Positions 43,612-53,362 of a stretch of DNA of 64,000 nt are shown in pieces. The notes below the pieces were generated by a model that was not told where the DNA came from, searched no databases, and worked only from the letters and a program-made list of their open reading frames with translations. Both the position numbers and the translations under genes were made by a program. Positions within the stretch are counted from its first letter, which is position 1. Each line of letters opens with the position of its first letter. Source of the stretch: Owenia fusiformis (Eukaryota > Annelida > Polychaeta > Sabellida > Oweniidae); NCBI GenBank assembly GCA_903813345.2, contig CAIIXF020000001.1, positions 312,001-376,000 of the forward strand, read 5' to 3'.

Positions 43612-44830
43612 AGCTACGTTCACACCAACGGCGAATGCCACGCTTTAAATCGGCGAGCAAAGCGGCACCAAAGCATGGCGCTTTAAAGGGACTTGTAAAG
43701 CGGCACCAAAGCGTACGTAACAAAGCTTAATTAAAGCGTCGGGGTCGTAATAGGTCGTAGAAAAGCTCGAAGTAAAGCGGGATGTTCGACAAGAGCGCCA
43801 ACAATTTTTAAACTGTTTAAAAAATTTGGGAGCTCCGTTACGAATTGATTAAAGCGCCGAGAGCGTATCAAACCTTAACAAACCGTAACAAAGCTCAGCA
43901 AAGCTTGACCCAAAGCGTAGGAAAGCTTAACAGAGCTTGGTTCAAAGCGGGGACACCAGTCTCTTCACGGTCTGTTACTACTTAACACGCTTCGTTTAGA
44001 TGTCTCAACCTTTGCTACGATCTGGCATGAAGATCTGACACGAGTTCAGACGCTTTCATCAATATCTGACACTCTTTGTTACGCTTTCATGAAGGACTCT
44101 CAAGCTTTTTAACGAATTGAGACGCTTTAATCAAGGATTGAAACGCTTTGTTAAGCTTTGTTACGCTTGACAAGCTTCCTCACGCTCTTTCACGCCGTGC
44201 GACAAACATCATGTCTTCTTCAGATAGGTCATGATCTGGTCCATCTGGAAATTCTGGATCTTGTTGTTCTGCCATCGTCTTCTCGAGTCACAGATGCAAT
44301 GGTTTTATGGATCTACTGCATCTTTATACAGCCATTTGATCAAAAGCGTCATGATAAAGGCGATCTCGAAAATGCACAACAGAGCTTGGCAATCGTATCA
44401 GAGCCTGATTAAAGCGTCATAATCGCATCGAACCGTAATAAAGCTTACCAAAGTTTATCAAAGCGTGATTTTAAGCGTAGCAAAGCCTGGTCGAAGCGGG
44501 ATCATAGCGTGAGGAACCGTAACAAGTCGGGAAATCAGAGCGTATCAGAGCTTATCAGAGCCTAACATTACTTAGGAGATCGTGATATTTTTGGAAAAGT
44601 AAACATAAATGACAGCGCTTTGCTCGCCGATTTAAAGCGTGGCATTCGCCGTTAATGGGAAAAAAGCTTTAAAAATGTTGGCGCTCTTGCCGAATATCCC
44701 GCTTTACTAACTCCGAGCTTTTCTACGACCTATTACGACCCCGACGCTTTAATCAAGCTTTGTTACGCTTTGGTGCCGCTTTACAAGCAACTTTAAAGCG
44801 CCATCAAAGCGCCGTTGGTGTGAACGTAGC
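43612..44830. mobile_element. GTTCACACC-family foldback element (copy 2, 1.2 kb) with ~11-bp AAAGC motif arrays
   Basis: Begins AGCTACGTTCACACCAACGG and ends CGTTGGTGTGAACGTAGC, flanked by TTAA (43608-43611, 44831-44834). The inside is built from loosely periodic AAAGCGTAACAAAGCTTA-like words about 11 bp apart. These appear as AAAGC on the plus strand at 43.61-43.97 and 44.34-44.58 kb and as GCTTT at 43.98-44.21 and 44.64-44.83 kb, so the element is two nested palindromes. TTAA targets occur in piggyBac and Kolobok; assignment is open. Confidence 0.82.
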
Positions 44831-44834
44831 TTAA

Positions 44835-44919
44835 AGCTAAGTTCACACCAACGGCGCTTCGATAGCGCTTTGAACTCCGCTTTAAAGCGCCATCAAAGCG
44901 CCGTTGGTGTGAACTTAGC
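44835..44919. mobile_element. GTTCACACC-family mini-foldback (copy 3, 85 bp)
   Basis: AGCTAAGTTCACACCAACGG faces CCGTTGGTGTGAACTTAGC; TTAA on both sides, sharing the left one with copy 2 (44831-44834 and 44920-44923). Almost entirely arms. Confidence 0.85.
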
Positions 44920-44983
44920 TTAAACCACATCGTAACCCTGAAACTTTGAGAGCATATGCATGTAAAGTATTAGCGTCTGTCTA

Positions 44984-45060
44984 AAGCTAAGTTCACAGCA
45001 ACGGCGCTTCGATGGCGCTTTAAGCTAAGTTCCCACCAACGGCGCTTTGATGTCGCTTTA
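44984..45060. mobile_element. GTTCACACC-family partial copies (copy 4)
   Basis: Two left tips in tandem, AGCTAAGTTCACAGCAACGG and AGCTAAGTTCCCACCAACGG, each with GGCGCTT-GAT-GCGCTTTAA. No matching right tip nearby; probably disrupted by the Harbinger-like MITE at 45098. Confidence 0.65.
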
Positions 45061-45097
45061 ACATGTTTAAAGCGGCGAGCAAATGTTTAGAGGGTTA

Positions 45098-45586
45098 CAC
45101 CCCAGTCACATTTGTCGCACGGCGGCCGCAAGTCGACCGCAGATCAATTAAATCGGTGAATTTCTGCGGCGAGCGTAGTAAAACTACGCTCGCCTTGCGG
45201 CCTCCGTACGGCGAATGCAGATTTTTACAGGCCGCAGGGAAGGCGTAGAAATAATAACTCGGAGTTATAATATTTGTTCATTTCTGAGGTCCCCATAGAA
45301 ATCAACTGGCTCAACAAGATTGAATCATTATTTGTCAATGTTTTACGATCACTTTTCATATGATATTACATCCTAGCACTATGAATTACATTCATAAATT
45401 GTCCTGATGTAAATAAAATGAAAAAAGTATTGATTTATCAACAGAAATTTAAAATTCACCGTGCGGCTGCCGTGGAATATGTGACTGCAAAAGTATGAGC
45501 GCAGAAATTCTGCGGCGAGCGTAGAAATGTTACTGGCCGCAGAAATGATAGACCGCAAGGTCGCCGTAGGAAATGTGACTGGGGTG
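45098..45586. mobile_element. Harbinger-like MITE, 489 bp, TTA target
   Basis: Ends CACCCCAGTCACATTT and AAATGTGACTGGGGTG, flanked by TTA (45095-45097, 45587-45589). A 3-bp TWA target is characteristic of PIF/Harbinger. Inside are GC-rich words such as CTGCGGCGAGCGTAG in both orientations. No transposase. Confidence 0.82.
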
Positions 45587-45906
45587 TTAGGGGTGACCAG
45601 GTGGAATTGGATTTATCTCAAATATACGTTGATTGTCCGATTTGGTTAGGTTTGAAGCTCCAAAAAATAGTAAAATCATTTTTTCATTTCGAGTTTTAAA
45701 TTTTTAAGTTGATATCCGCGTTATGCTTATTCACCGTGCTGAAGAATGGGTAAGTTTACGATACGTTGTGATACTCATATTTACGTGTTACGCGACATAA
45801 GTCACATGTTAGATTCATTATACAAATATCTTATGGAATAAACCTTTCGATATTTTACCTCAGTCTATTTGTTCGGTTTCATATGTCGATCTATTTGTTC
45901 AGTTAA

Positions 45907-46013
45907 GCTATGTTCACACCAACGGCGCTTTGATGGCCCTTTAAAGCGGCGTGCAAAGCGGCTTTGCACGGTGCTTTAAAGCGCTATCAAAGCGCCGTTG
46001 GTGTGAACTTAGC
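45907..46013. mobile_element. GTTCACACC-family mini-foldback (copy 5, ~107 bp)
   Basis: GCTATGTTCACACCAACGGC faces GCCGTTGGTGTGAACTTAGC, preceded by TTAA (45903-45906) and followed by TTTA. The arms nearly meet around GGCTTTGCACGG. Confidence 0.82.
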
Positions 46014-46405
46014 TTTAGTTATTTTTAGAAATGTATACCAATGGATTTATCTCTTATATTTCACGGACGACATACACCGATCACAGGGCTTCAAGATCCA
46101 GAATATCTTCTTTCTCTATCGGGAAGAAGGAGGTACGGATTCTGGACACCTGCTTAGGAGGATGTACGGACGGGGGCATTCTGATACTCATCACATCTTT
46201 CTGTCTTCAACTAGAAATACTAGAGTGAAGCTAATAGAAGGCCATGATTTCTCATGATGGATGAGAGCGTCTTCATTGTTACTGAGTGTGAAGCATGTTC
46301 TCAAAGAAGTATGAGTCACCGGCATTCGAAAGAAGGCGTCGACACATTGTGATTTCCGAACACTGCGGGAAGACAAAACCATCGAAATAGTTTCAAAATT
46401 CTTAC

Positions 46406-46591
46406 CACCGTCGCAGGCTGGTGCTTTGCCTGACCATTTTCCATTAGCCTGACAAGTAAGTGAGTTTGAACCCTGGAGTGTACGTCCTGCAGTACACGTG
46501 TAGGTAACTTTTGTGCCGTACTTGTAAGAGTTGGGAGGGTTAAAAACAGCATTTCCCCCAACGGGAATACCAGGATCCCCACATGATATTT
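46406..46591 (-). CDS. Exon 5: block 1 sushi S2
   Basis: A 186-nt exon with a sushi domain: ISCGDPGIPVGGNAVF, YTCTAGRTLQGS, LTCQANGKWSG, PACDGG. Two phase-1 donors 3 nt apart fit (after GAC G, or after GAC GGT G). The second, G|GTAAGA, is the stronger and was used. S2 domains begin SCGDPxxP or an equivalent. Confidence 0.88.
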
Positions 46592-46956
46592 CTGAAAATA
46601 AAAAAATTAACCTGATTCTCATCACTCTAATTTATAGTTGAGACGCATTAATGTCATGTTTTTGATGAGATGTTCCAATCAACAGCGCTGTACTCTTATA
46701 CGATTTCGCACTCGTTGTGACAACAGCTTCGGCTGGTTTGGTGAAAAACTTTGAGATGCTATATCGCCTAGTTATAGATTATGCTGATGAAAAATCATTT
46801 GAGTAAATAATAAAATATAAAACTCTCTAGTGTTCTTATTTGTACAACCATTCCCAACGATCATTTTATGGAGAATACTGTATAAGACATAATGGCGGTT
46901 TAAAAAATTATCTTATTAAGGATATACAGATTCAGTTCTAAAATGCATCTTATGTA

Positions 46957-47591
46957 CAGGGTGTCCCGAACGTCTGCCCCCCCCCTAGGCAGACATATAC
47001 CAATGTCTCCATAGTATGTGTCATATATCATTTTAACGTTCATCCAAAGTTACATTAATTTGCCAAGTATCATGGTTCAACTCTCATATGTGAAAAAGTT
47101 ACAGGCATTTCAAAATTTAGTGTTTGGCCAAAATTAAAGTCAGTTTTACACCAAAATAATAGTCGGTGTGTCTCCGAAGCCGCCATGTTAACAGCAGCAA
47201 CACTTTCCATATATGACATTAAACGCGCTTCAAATAGGGATGTGGCGTTTTGTAATCCTCATGAAACCTTTTTAACTCATTTAAGAAGAGTTTCCTTGGA
47301 GTATCTACCATAAACGTCCTCTTTTTAGAACTAAATATCCATCCTATCTTCGAGAATAGCATCCATATTTTCGGTCACATTCAGGTCAGGGCTATTTCCA
47401 GGATACTTAAATGAACTATAATTTTGGCAAAACACTAAATTTTGAAATGCCTGTAATTTTTTCACATATGAGAGTTGAACCATGATACTTGGCAAATTAA
47501 TGTAACTTTGGATAAGTTTTAAAATGATATATAACACATACTATGGAGACATTGGTGTCTGCCTAGGGGGGCATACGTTCGGGACACCCTG
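46957..47591. mobile_element. Tc1/mariner MITE with long inverted repeats (635 bp)
   Basis: Ends CAGGGTGTCCCGAACGTCTG and its complement, with arms of roughly 190 bp, TA on both sides (46955-46956, 47592-47593). On the minus strand near 47350-47420 a fragment reads NSPDLNVTENMDAILEDRMD, the relic of the SPDLNPIENLW region of a Tc1-type transposase, linking the MITE to its autonomous parent. Confidence 0.88.
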
Positions 47592-47597
47592 TATATA

Positions 47598-48020
47598 CAG
47601 GGTGGGCCAAAAACAACACTTAACCCAAGTTTAAAGATGAATATCATTTATGCTAGATATATCATTTTAAAGATAAATCATTTGCTAGAAATATGACACC
47701 ATCTGATTGAAATTTTTTATTGCGGAGTTAGAGGCTAAAATTAACAGCAAGGGTGTCGAGAGCGACCAAAAAATCCAGAAGCACTCGTTGGCATAGACTG
47801 CGCCCTCAAAACCCGGGTTTGACGTCATCCAAATACGCCTTTCCAAAAAAAAGCGAACGGGCATTATTACTCCACAAGAAAACAGAGGTTTTTCAATCGG
47901 ATGGTGTCATATTGTTAGGAGATGATTTATCTTTTAAAATGATATATAACATATAACATGGTTTAAGATATATCATATGAATCTGTAAACTTGGATATAT
48001 TGTTTCTTTGGTCCACCCTG
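47598..48020. mobile_element. Mariner-like MITE (423 bp)
   Basis: Ends CAGGGTGGGCCAAAAA and TTTGGTCCACCCTG with TA on both sides (47596-47597, 48021-48022). Subterminal words ATATATCATTTTAAAGATAA and GATGGTGTCATAT are mirrored. It lies 4 bp from the preceding element and 45 bp from exon 4. Confidence 0.88.
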
Positions 48021-48065
48021 TAAAACACATTTGGGATTTCATTTGTAATTTCAGTATTGCTCTAC

Positions 48066-48260
48066 CTATACATTTATCCAGCATTCCTGACCAGGATCCG
48101 TCATTTTTGCATTGTAGGATCGTCTCAGCTTTTCCCGTAGAAAGCTTATAACCTGTATTGCATTGGTATTTTACAATGTAACCATAGGAATAATACGGCC
48201 CTTGGTTCATTATAGCACCATTGCCCAACTGTGGAAGGTCTTTGGAGGGACAGCCAATAA
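48066..48260 (-). CDS. Exon 4: block 1 sushi S1
   Basis: A 195-nt phase 1-1 exon encoding one sushi domain: IGCPSKDLPQLGNGAI, YQCNTGYKL, LQCKNDGSW, DKCIG, giving the four cysteines and the Trp before the last one. S1 domains are the longest of the six types and share G-C-x(5)-L-x-L-x-N at the start and GYIV[KR]Y before Cys2. Its donor lies 45 bases from a TA-flanked MITE. Confidence 0.9.
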
Positions 48261-48646
48261 CTGAAACCATGAAACACATTTGTGAATCGAACACACAATA
48301 ACGCAAGGACTACAGCCCATTTCAATGATTTATTGCGTCAGTAAAACCCCAAAAATAAGAAATCAGGAGACCATTTTGCTATAACATATACAAGTATATT
48401 CATATTGTACTTGAATGACAATTGTATATTTCAGATTATTTAGTTTTTTTGTACAATAAGCCTATGCCCTCTTGTAATTTAAAAAATTTCAGCCATGTTA
48501 ATCTTATTGAAAATAACATGGCAGGGAAGCATCCAAATATAAGAGGCCACACACTTTATTAGCTAAACTAGAAGCAATCCAAGATAAACAAATGTCATTT
48601 ATGTACAAGACGTAAATTCGAATCTTCCCAGTATTGATTTGCCTAC

Positions 48647-48997
48647 CTGTGTATGAAAGCCAGAATCCTTTGTCAGAGAATATGGAATCATCTTCAGCAT
48701 TGAAGGTCACATTGACTGTGCTACCGATGCTTGTCAGTGGCGCCACCTTTAAGTTGCCACACAACCGTAGCTGGCTGTTAGGATCATTTGTTCCAGCAAC
48801 GGCGTCAAGCAGAAGGTAATCAACTTTACAATTTGTTGATTTCAAAATCTTGATCTCCTGAATATTGATTTCTATTTTCTGGCCTGGTTCTGCTTTGATT
48901 ACCCATCTACATGAGAGAAGTGGGTAGTCATCTGGGTAGTCGGGACTTAGGATGTCGCCTTCTTTGCTGGTAAGTTCACCCCCACATCTGGGGAGAG
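48647..48997 (-). CDS. Exon 3: block 1 CUB-II domain
   Basis: A complete CUB domain in a single 351-nt phase 1-1 exon. It opens LPRCGGELTSKEGDILSPDY, has cysteines in RCGG, SCRW, NCKVD and LCGN, and ends DKGFWLSYTG. The CUB-II type in this gene is marked by CGG, GDxLSPxYP, a [LY]CG before APLTS, and a KGFW end. Equivalent domains in blocks 3 and 4 are split by an intron; this one is not. Confidence 0.9.
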
Positions 48998-49128
48998 CTG
49001 GAACAGAATCGGGGAAACATGTACTTAAATAACCAGGGAATCACCAACTTCACAGAATCACGAAATCGCCGTAATGAGATGTTATAGTTGGGCAAAGGAG
49101 CACGTAGTTTATCGCAAACAATTTCAGA

Positions 49129-49576
49129 AGGTTATATCTTGGATTATGACTATTTTCTGACCATGAAGACAAGTTTATCTTTTAGATCAATTCATTATCT
49201 CAAAGAAAATTATATACAGTGATAATAAAGTCAAACAAACACGGAGATATTTAACTAGCAATCAACCCATCAACACACTTTTTCAAAGATGGTGACCCCA
49301 TTTTCACCAAAAATGCAATCATTTTTTACAATGTGTAATGAACATGTCTCAAAGCACACTCTAATTGTGCATTCAACAATATAATAAAAGGTTGCATTTT
49401 TGGTGAAAATTAGGTCAACATTTTTGAAAAAGTATGTTGATTGGTCCATTGTCCCTTCAATATCACTTAGGTCTGATTAACTAAATTATCATTATATATA
49501 CTTTTCTTGAAGATAATGAATGGATCTAAAAGATACACCCATGTTCATGATCAGAAAATATTTATTGGACACCCTG
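49129..49576. mobile_element. Foldback MITE, right end CACCCTG-TA, left end worn
   Basis: The left TATTTTCTGACCATGAA and TATCTTTTAGATCAATTCAT face the right ATGAATGGATCTAAAAGATA and TTCATGATCAGAAAATA. The right tip is GGACACCCTG followed by TA. The left tip no longer shows CAGGGTG. An inner palindrome around GGTGAAAAT/ATTTTCACC is present. Confidence 0.75.
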
Positions 49577-50200
49577 TAGTATTATTTAAACAATTATTAT
49601 ATGAATTCTCAATTATGTTTAGTTTCTTAGTAAATTGAATATGGTATGTGTTTGAGGATACAAATCATATGGACATAATAAAATGTGTCTTTTTTATGAG
49701 TATGAAATATCAAGAAAATCCTTTTTAAGAGCTGGTTACAAACATATTTTATTAACAGGTTGGAAAATATTGAAGCCTTTGGTACATTATTTGTTATGTT
49801 GTCTGAGTTTGTATTCGCAAACTTTGAATTTTGTCTAAAAATCATCATTACTATGCCCGTGCATCTAAGGTTGTAAATGTGGACAATATCTTTGAAATGG
49901 CTCTAAAGATAAAAGTTTGGAGATTCATATTGGGTGATTTTTCCGCATTTGGAGCATCTTTTTAAATGGCCATAAAATCGTGTCCACAAAATGTAGACCA
50001 ATGAAACTTCCCTGTATGAATATAACTGAGTACCCAATGTGCCTTAGTTTGTGAAATATCAAAATCCAAAATGGCCGTTAATTATCCGCACTGAGCACAC
50101 ATGATATCCGCAACGCTTGTTTTCGTATAGCACAGTCTGCATAGAGTGATAAAGTTTTGGTAGATTAAAGTAAATTATACATAAATACCTATGAAGGCAC
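49577..50200. other. Intron 2 remainder, nothing recognised
   Basis: Unique AT-rich sequence between the MITE and the 20-bp repeat array. No supported feature. Confidence 0.5.
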
Positions 50201-50209
50201 AAACCTTAA

Positions 50210-50520
50210 TATGCTAGGGAAAATACCTGAATATGAAGGTAAATACCTGAATTTGAAAGTAAATACCTGAATATGAAGGTAAATACCTGGATTTGAAGGT
50301 AAACTTGAATATGAAGGTAAATACCTGAATTTGAAGGTAAATACCTGGATTTGAAGGTAAACCTGAATATGAAGGTAAAGATCTGAATTTGAAGGTAAAT
50401 ACTTGTATATTCTAAGATAAAAACCTTGAATATCAAGGCAAATACCTAAATTTACTACGGTAAATATCTCAAAATGCTGAGGTAAATACCCGATCGTGAA
50501 GATGCTAAACTAAATACCCG
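50210..50520 (-). repeat. ~20-bp tandem array abutting and copying the donor of exon 2
   Basis: On the plus strand AAATACCTGAATATGAAGGT and its variants (AAATACCTGAATTTGAAGGT) repeat about 14 times, decaying toward exon 2. The exon edge reads TAAATACCCGAATATGTTAA, the same unit. On the minus strand each unit offers CAG|GTATTTAC, a plausible donor. A 76-codon minus frame here is a repeat translation. Confidence 0.88.
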
Positions 50521-50874
50521 AATATGTTAAGGTGAAGCCCGTTCCTTTCGGTGGCAGCCTACTCCTTCGTGTAAACTTTATGCAAGCCTTTGTTCCAATG
50601 GTAAAGACAACATCTGGCAAATCTTTTATAGTGCCCTTGTACGTTTTGAGAGTGGCTCCCGGATTCTCCAACCAGTCCTCGCTACATTGACTACCTTCAT
50701 ACACAGTGAGCACATCATTGGCTTGTAAGTCGAGCGTATTAAGTTGAATCTTTATCCTATTACCCTTTGGTAGTGTTATCTTCCATTGGCATTCTTGGCC
50801 TGTTCTATAAGGATTTGGATAGCTTGGGGATGATAATGTTCCACTGGGTTGAGTTAGTGATAGTGCTCCACAAT
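50518..50874 (-). CDS. Exon 2: block 1 CUB-I domain
   Basis: This is a whole CUB domain in one 357-nt phase 1-1 exon. The four cysteines are in DCGAL, QECQW, SQCSED and KACIKF, with the SPSYPNPY signature after Cys1. CUB-I domains in this gene share the order YEGxxC, then LKTYKG, then C[IV][KE][FL] and a G-F-T/S-L-T end. The donor (G|GTATTT) is weaker than others in the gene and sits in a 20-bp tandem repeat that copies the exon edge. Confidence 0.88.
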
Positions 50875-51681
50875 CTGAAATGGTACTGGGAGTTTAAGAC
50901 ATTTCATTACAAAGCGATTTAAACTTATTTAAACATGCAGCAACAGGCAATTAAAAATAAGTTTAAAGTAATTTTGTTATTGCATTTTCTATTTATCACA
51001 TCCATCGGTTACAATTTGTTACAATAATTGGCTTTACCATCCCGTGTGCAAACAATTCCATACTTTTACGGTTTCTTAATTTCTAAGACTTGGGTACGGT
51101 GCCGCCCAAGAGAATAGCGTGTCATGAATTTGGATCAAGTTCCAGAGTGCGTCATGACTGGAATGTTTAGCTATCATTGCTAACATCAGCAAAACTTCGT
51201 TCAAAGTATTTTTTATCGTTCATTTTGATAAATAATTAGAACACACCCAAACTATTGTAAATATTTCAATTTTCTAGAGGAAAACATTTCGTATGATCAA
51301 CACTATTTAGAATTATTACAATCAAGTAATCGTGAATGATATTTACACCCCCTCCATAAATTCCGCAACCTAAAGTGTTCATTTGACAACATGTCAGTCA
51401 AAGCCTGTTAATATTCAAAGATTTTACTTCATCAGGTAGACTAGTTCGGCAAATAACTAAGATTATGTTTTATTGCCATGAAACAAAGACTGGCTTTAAT
51501 ATGCGCTCCAGAAGGGACGTTACCAACCCTTTGTAAGGGGTTGTTTAACCACACTCAAATTATATAAAAAGGTATTAAAACAATGCATAAAATATTATTT
51601 GTAATTTTAGACTTGTCTAGCTATCTTTTTTAAATCATCTAATAACCGAAATTCTGAAAGTAACAAAATGATATATCTTAC
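50875..51681. other. Intron 1, nothing recognised
   Basis: 807-bp first intron. Unique AT-rich sequence; a candidate place for regulatory sites, but none can be named with confidence. Confidence 0.5.
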
Positions 51682-51751
51682 CTTGAGTTTGTACGAGATT
51701 ATTACCCTCATAAATTATAACCAGTAAAATGATCCAATTGTTCTTATACAT
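51682..51751 (-). CDS. Exon 1: start codon and signal peptide
   Basis: The ATG at 51751 has an A at -3. It opens a 23-codon exon reading MYKNNWIILLVIIYEG and ending in QTQ, with a short hydrophobic core WIILLVII typical of a secretory signal. It ends at a good donor (G|GTAAGA) in phase 1. Spliced to exon 2 it gives QTQ-DCGALS, so cleavage would fall just before the first CUB domain. This exon is what shows the gene starts here. A further upstream non-coding exon is possible. Confidence 0.75.
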
Positions 51752-52424
51752 TTTGAGGTTTTATATGCTCCTACCCCTTATAAGGGAACTGAGCCTGGGA
51801 AATGGAAAGTTATGTTGAAAGAGTGGTCGTCTTTCAGGATCTAGAAAAAGCCGAAATCGTTCACATTAGCCGCCTCTCTAGGACAATGACAGCAAATGTT
51901 GATGTAAGTAATGAGTTACTTTGGTTGGATAACTCTGTTTCACAATGCTTTTTATCTAATCACGTTGAGGTTTCACCAAGATATAGAATTCTTCATATGG
52001 AGAAAGTTCTATACAAAATGACTTGAGGTAATATAAATGAGTGCAAATGAAGATATAAGATGTTCTTATCTGACAGAGTATATAATGAAAGTTGAAGGTT
52101 CACTTGTGATTTCAAATTATTTAGAATAAAAGACTGATACCAATGCCATGACTGGGACAGTTCAGTTATCTATGTGATGAATGTATTTATGTAGATTGTA
52201 TATATTACCATATCTTATTACTAGAATAGTATATATAACATATAAAGTCAAGCGGATAACTCCAAGAAATCTCGAACCATTATATAAATTTCTCCGTCAT
52301 CACAGTTTTATGAATACAGGATTGATCCAAGTTTAGTAATTTGGGGGTTTGTTCATTGTGGTGATTAAAGAAGAAAAGCCCCCCCCCCCGAAAAACAAAA
52401 ATATGTGAGAAATTAAAAAATTAT
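51752..52424. promoter_or_regulatory. Region upstream of the start codon
   Basis: Contains the 5' flank of the gene. A perfect CArG box CCTTATAAGG lies at 51776-51785 and a TATA-like ATATAAAA at 51759-51766, but both are so near the ATG that they would lie in the 5' UTR. The real start of transcription is unknown. The plus frame 51802-52026 has no recognisable product. Confidence 0.25.
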
Positions 52425-52912
52425 TTGATGGATTTGACAAAATGGAGCCAAATACAAAAATCGAAAGGAGACATTTATTGTTGGAGGAATCCTCGTCTGT
52501 CAAATGAAAGTATTTCAAAGAAGGATTGGCTCCCAAGGTTCCAACTCGATATTTTTTTTATCTCAACACAATTCATACAGTGCCGATTTCTATGGCAAAG
52601 TTCGCCTTTTCTTGACTGTCCCCTCTATGTTGCCCAAAGAACAACTCTTTTCAGGGAATTAGGGAACATAGATGTAACCAATAGACATAATCTTCTCAAT
52701 CACATAATTCATGGAAATAAAGATTCTTCATTTATTTACAACTGCACTCTATTTAATCATGTCCAGACATTCATCAGAGACACTCAGAGATTTTTATAAC
52801 CATATAAAACTGTCTAACTTATTGCATGACATCTCAAAATTTTATATGTAGACCCCTAGGGATATAATAGTGTAAACTGTAAACCCTAGGCTAAATAAAA
52901 TGATTTAAAAAA
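52425..52912 (+). mobile_element. 5'-truncated LINE 3' end
   Basis: A plus frame ending at 52799 reads FLDCPLYVAQRTTLFRELG, then LLNHIIHGN and FNHVQTFIRDTQRFL-stop, the C-terminal tail typical of CR1/L2-type ORF2 after the zinc-knuckle. About 110 bp of 3' UTR follow, ending AATAAAATGATTTAAAAAAAA. The reverse transcriptase is missing. It differs from the LINE at 8180. Confidence 0.78.
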
Positions 52913-53047
52913 AAGTTCGCTTGGTAGAACTACGAGGAGAATTGCCGATTTCTGTTTGACCTTGAACGGCATCAAAATTAAAAATGTCGTTATCACGCCC
53001 GGTGATCGTACAAATGGGATGGTGGGGGGATTAGGCGATTCCTGCAA

Positions 53048-53362
53048 GAAAACTCAACAAAGAGCGAGGGAAAGTATCGCAACAGATTTTTGACAGTAAA
53101 TAATTTTTTTCTAGTAGTTTCTGGCTGTACAAAAATGAATGCATATGAAAGGCCAATGTATAATCTTTAAGAAAAATTCAAAGAATGGTTTCAAGACCAA
53201 TTGGATTATCTCATAAGCCATGTTTAATCCACCCATCAACAAGCTTTTTTTCAAAATACAATCGTCATTTTCACCATCGTCCCTCATTTTTTTTACAATT
53301 TTCATGCAAAGTTACATTGTACTTGAACACATGTTTCATCACTTAAAATATATAAGGAACTC
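53048..53362 (+). repeat. Left arm of a widely spaced inverted repeat
   Basis: About 315 bp whose reverse complement recurs at 61600-61905, sharing AAGTATCGCAACAGA, CATGTTTAATCCACCCATCA, TTACATTGTACTTGAACACA and AAGGAACTCC. Identity is moderate to high with small indels. The arms may be the ends of one large, old DNA transposon or two insertions of one family. Confidence 0.8.

Larger units (their letters stand above)
1..51751 (-). other. Gene span: giant secreted (CUB2-sushi6)n protein, 38 exons, 3' end outside window
   Basis: All CUB and sushi exons in the window are on the minus strand, join in one compatible frame, and follow a start codon with signal peptide at 51751. Nearly every exon begins and ends in phase 1; the sole exception is the phase-0 intron inside the block 2 CUB-I. 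The coding sum is 8,170 nt. Domain order is signal peptide, then four complete blocks of CUB-I, CUB-II and six sushi domains, then CUB-I and CUB-II of a fifth block running off base 1. Thr/Pro-rich linkers separate blocks. CUB and sushi domains are extracellular disulphide modules used in complement, development and adhesion; the ligand is unknown. CSMD proteins also mix these domains but alternate them, so this arrangement differs. No terminal membrane segment or stop is visible here. Splice sites were read by eye and need transcript support. Confidence 0.88.

Noticed and set aside
46191-46257. Continuation of the S2 frame downstream of exon 5
   Set aside because: The frame simply stays open past a strong donor (G|GTAAGA at 46405) by chance; the phase-1 exon fits all other S2 exons.
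51759-51785. TATA-like box and perfect CArG box CCTTATAAGG just before the CUB gene start codon
   Set aside because: They lie 8-34 bp from the ATG, so a TATA-driven start would fall inside the coding sequence; probably chance unless the real ATG is further downstream.
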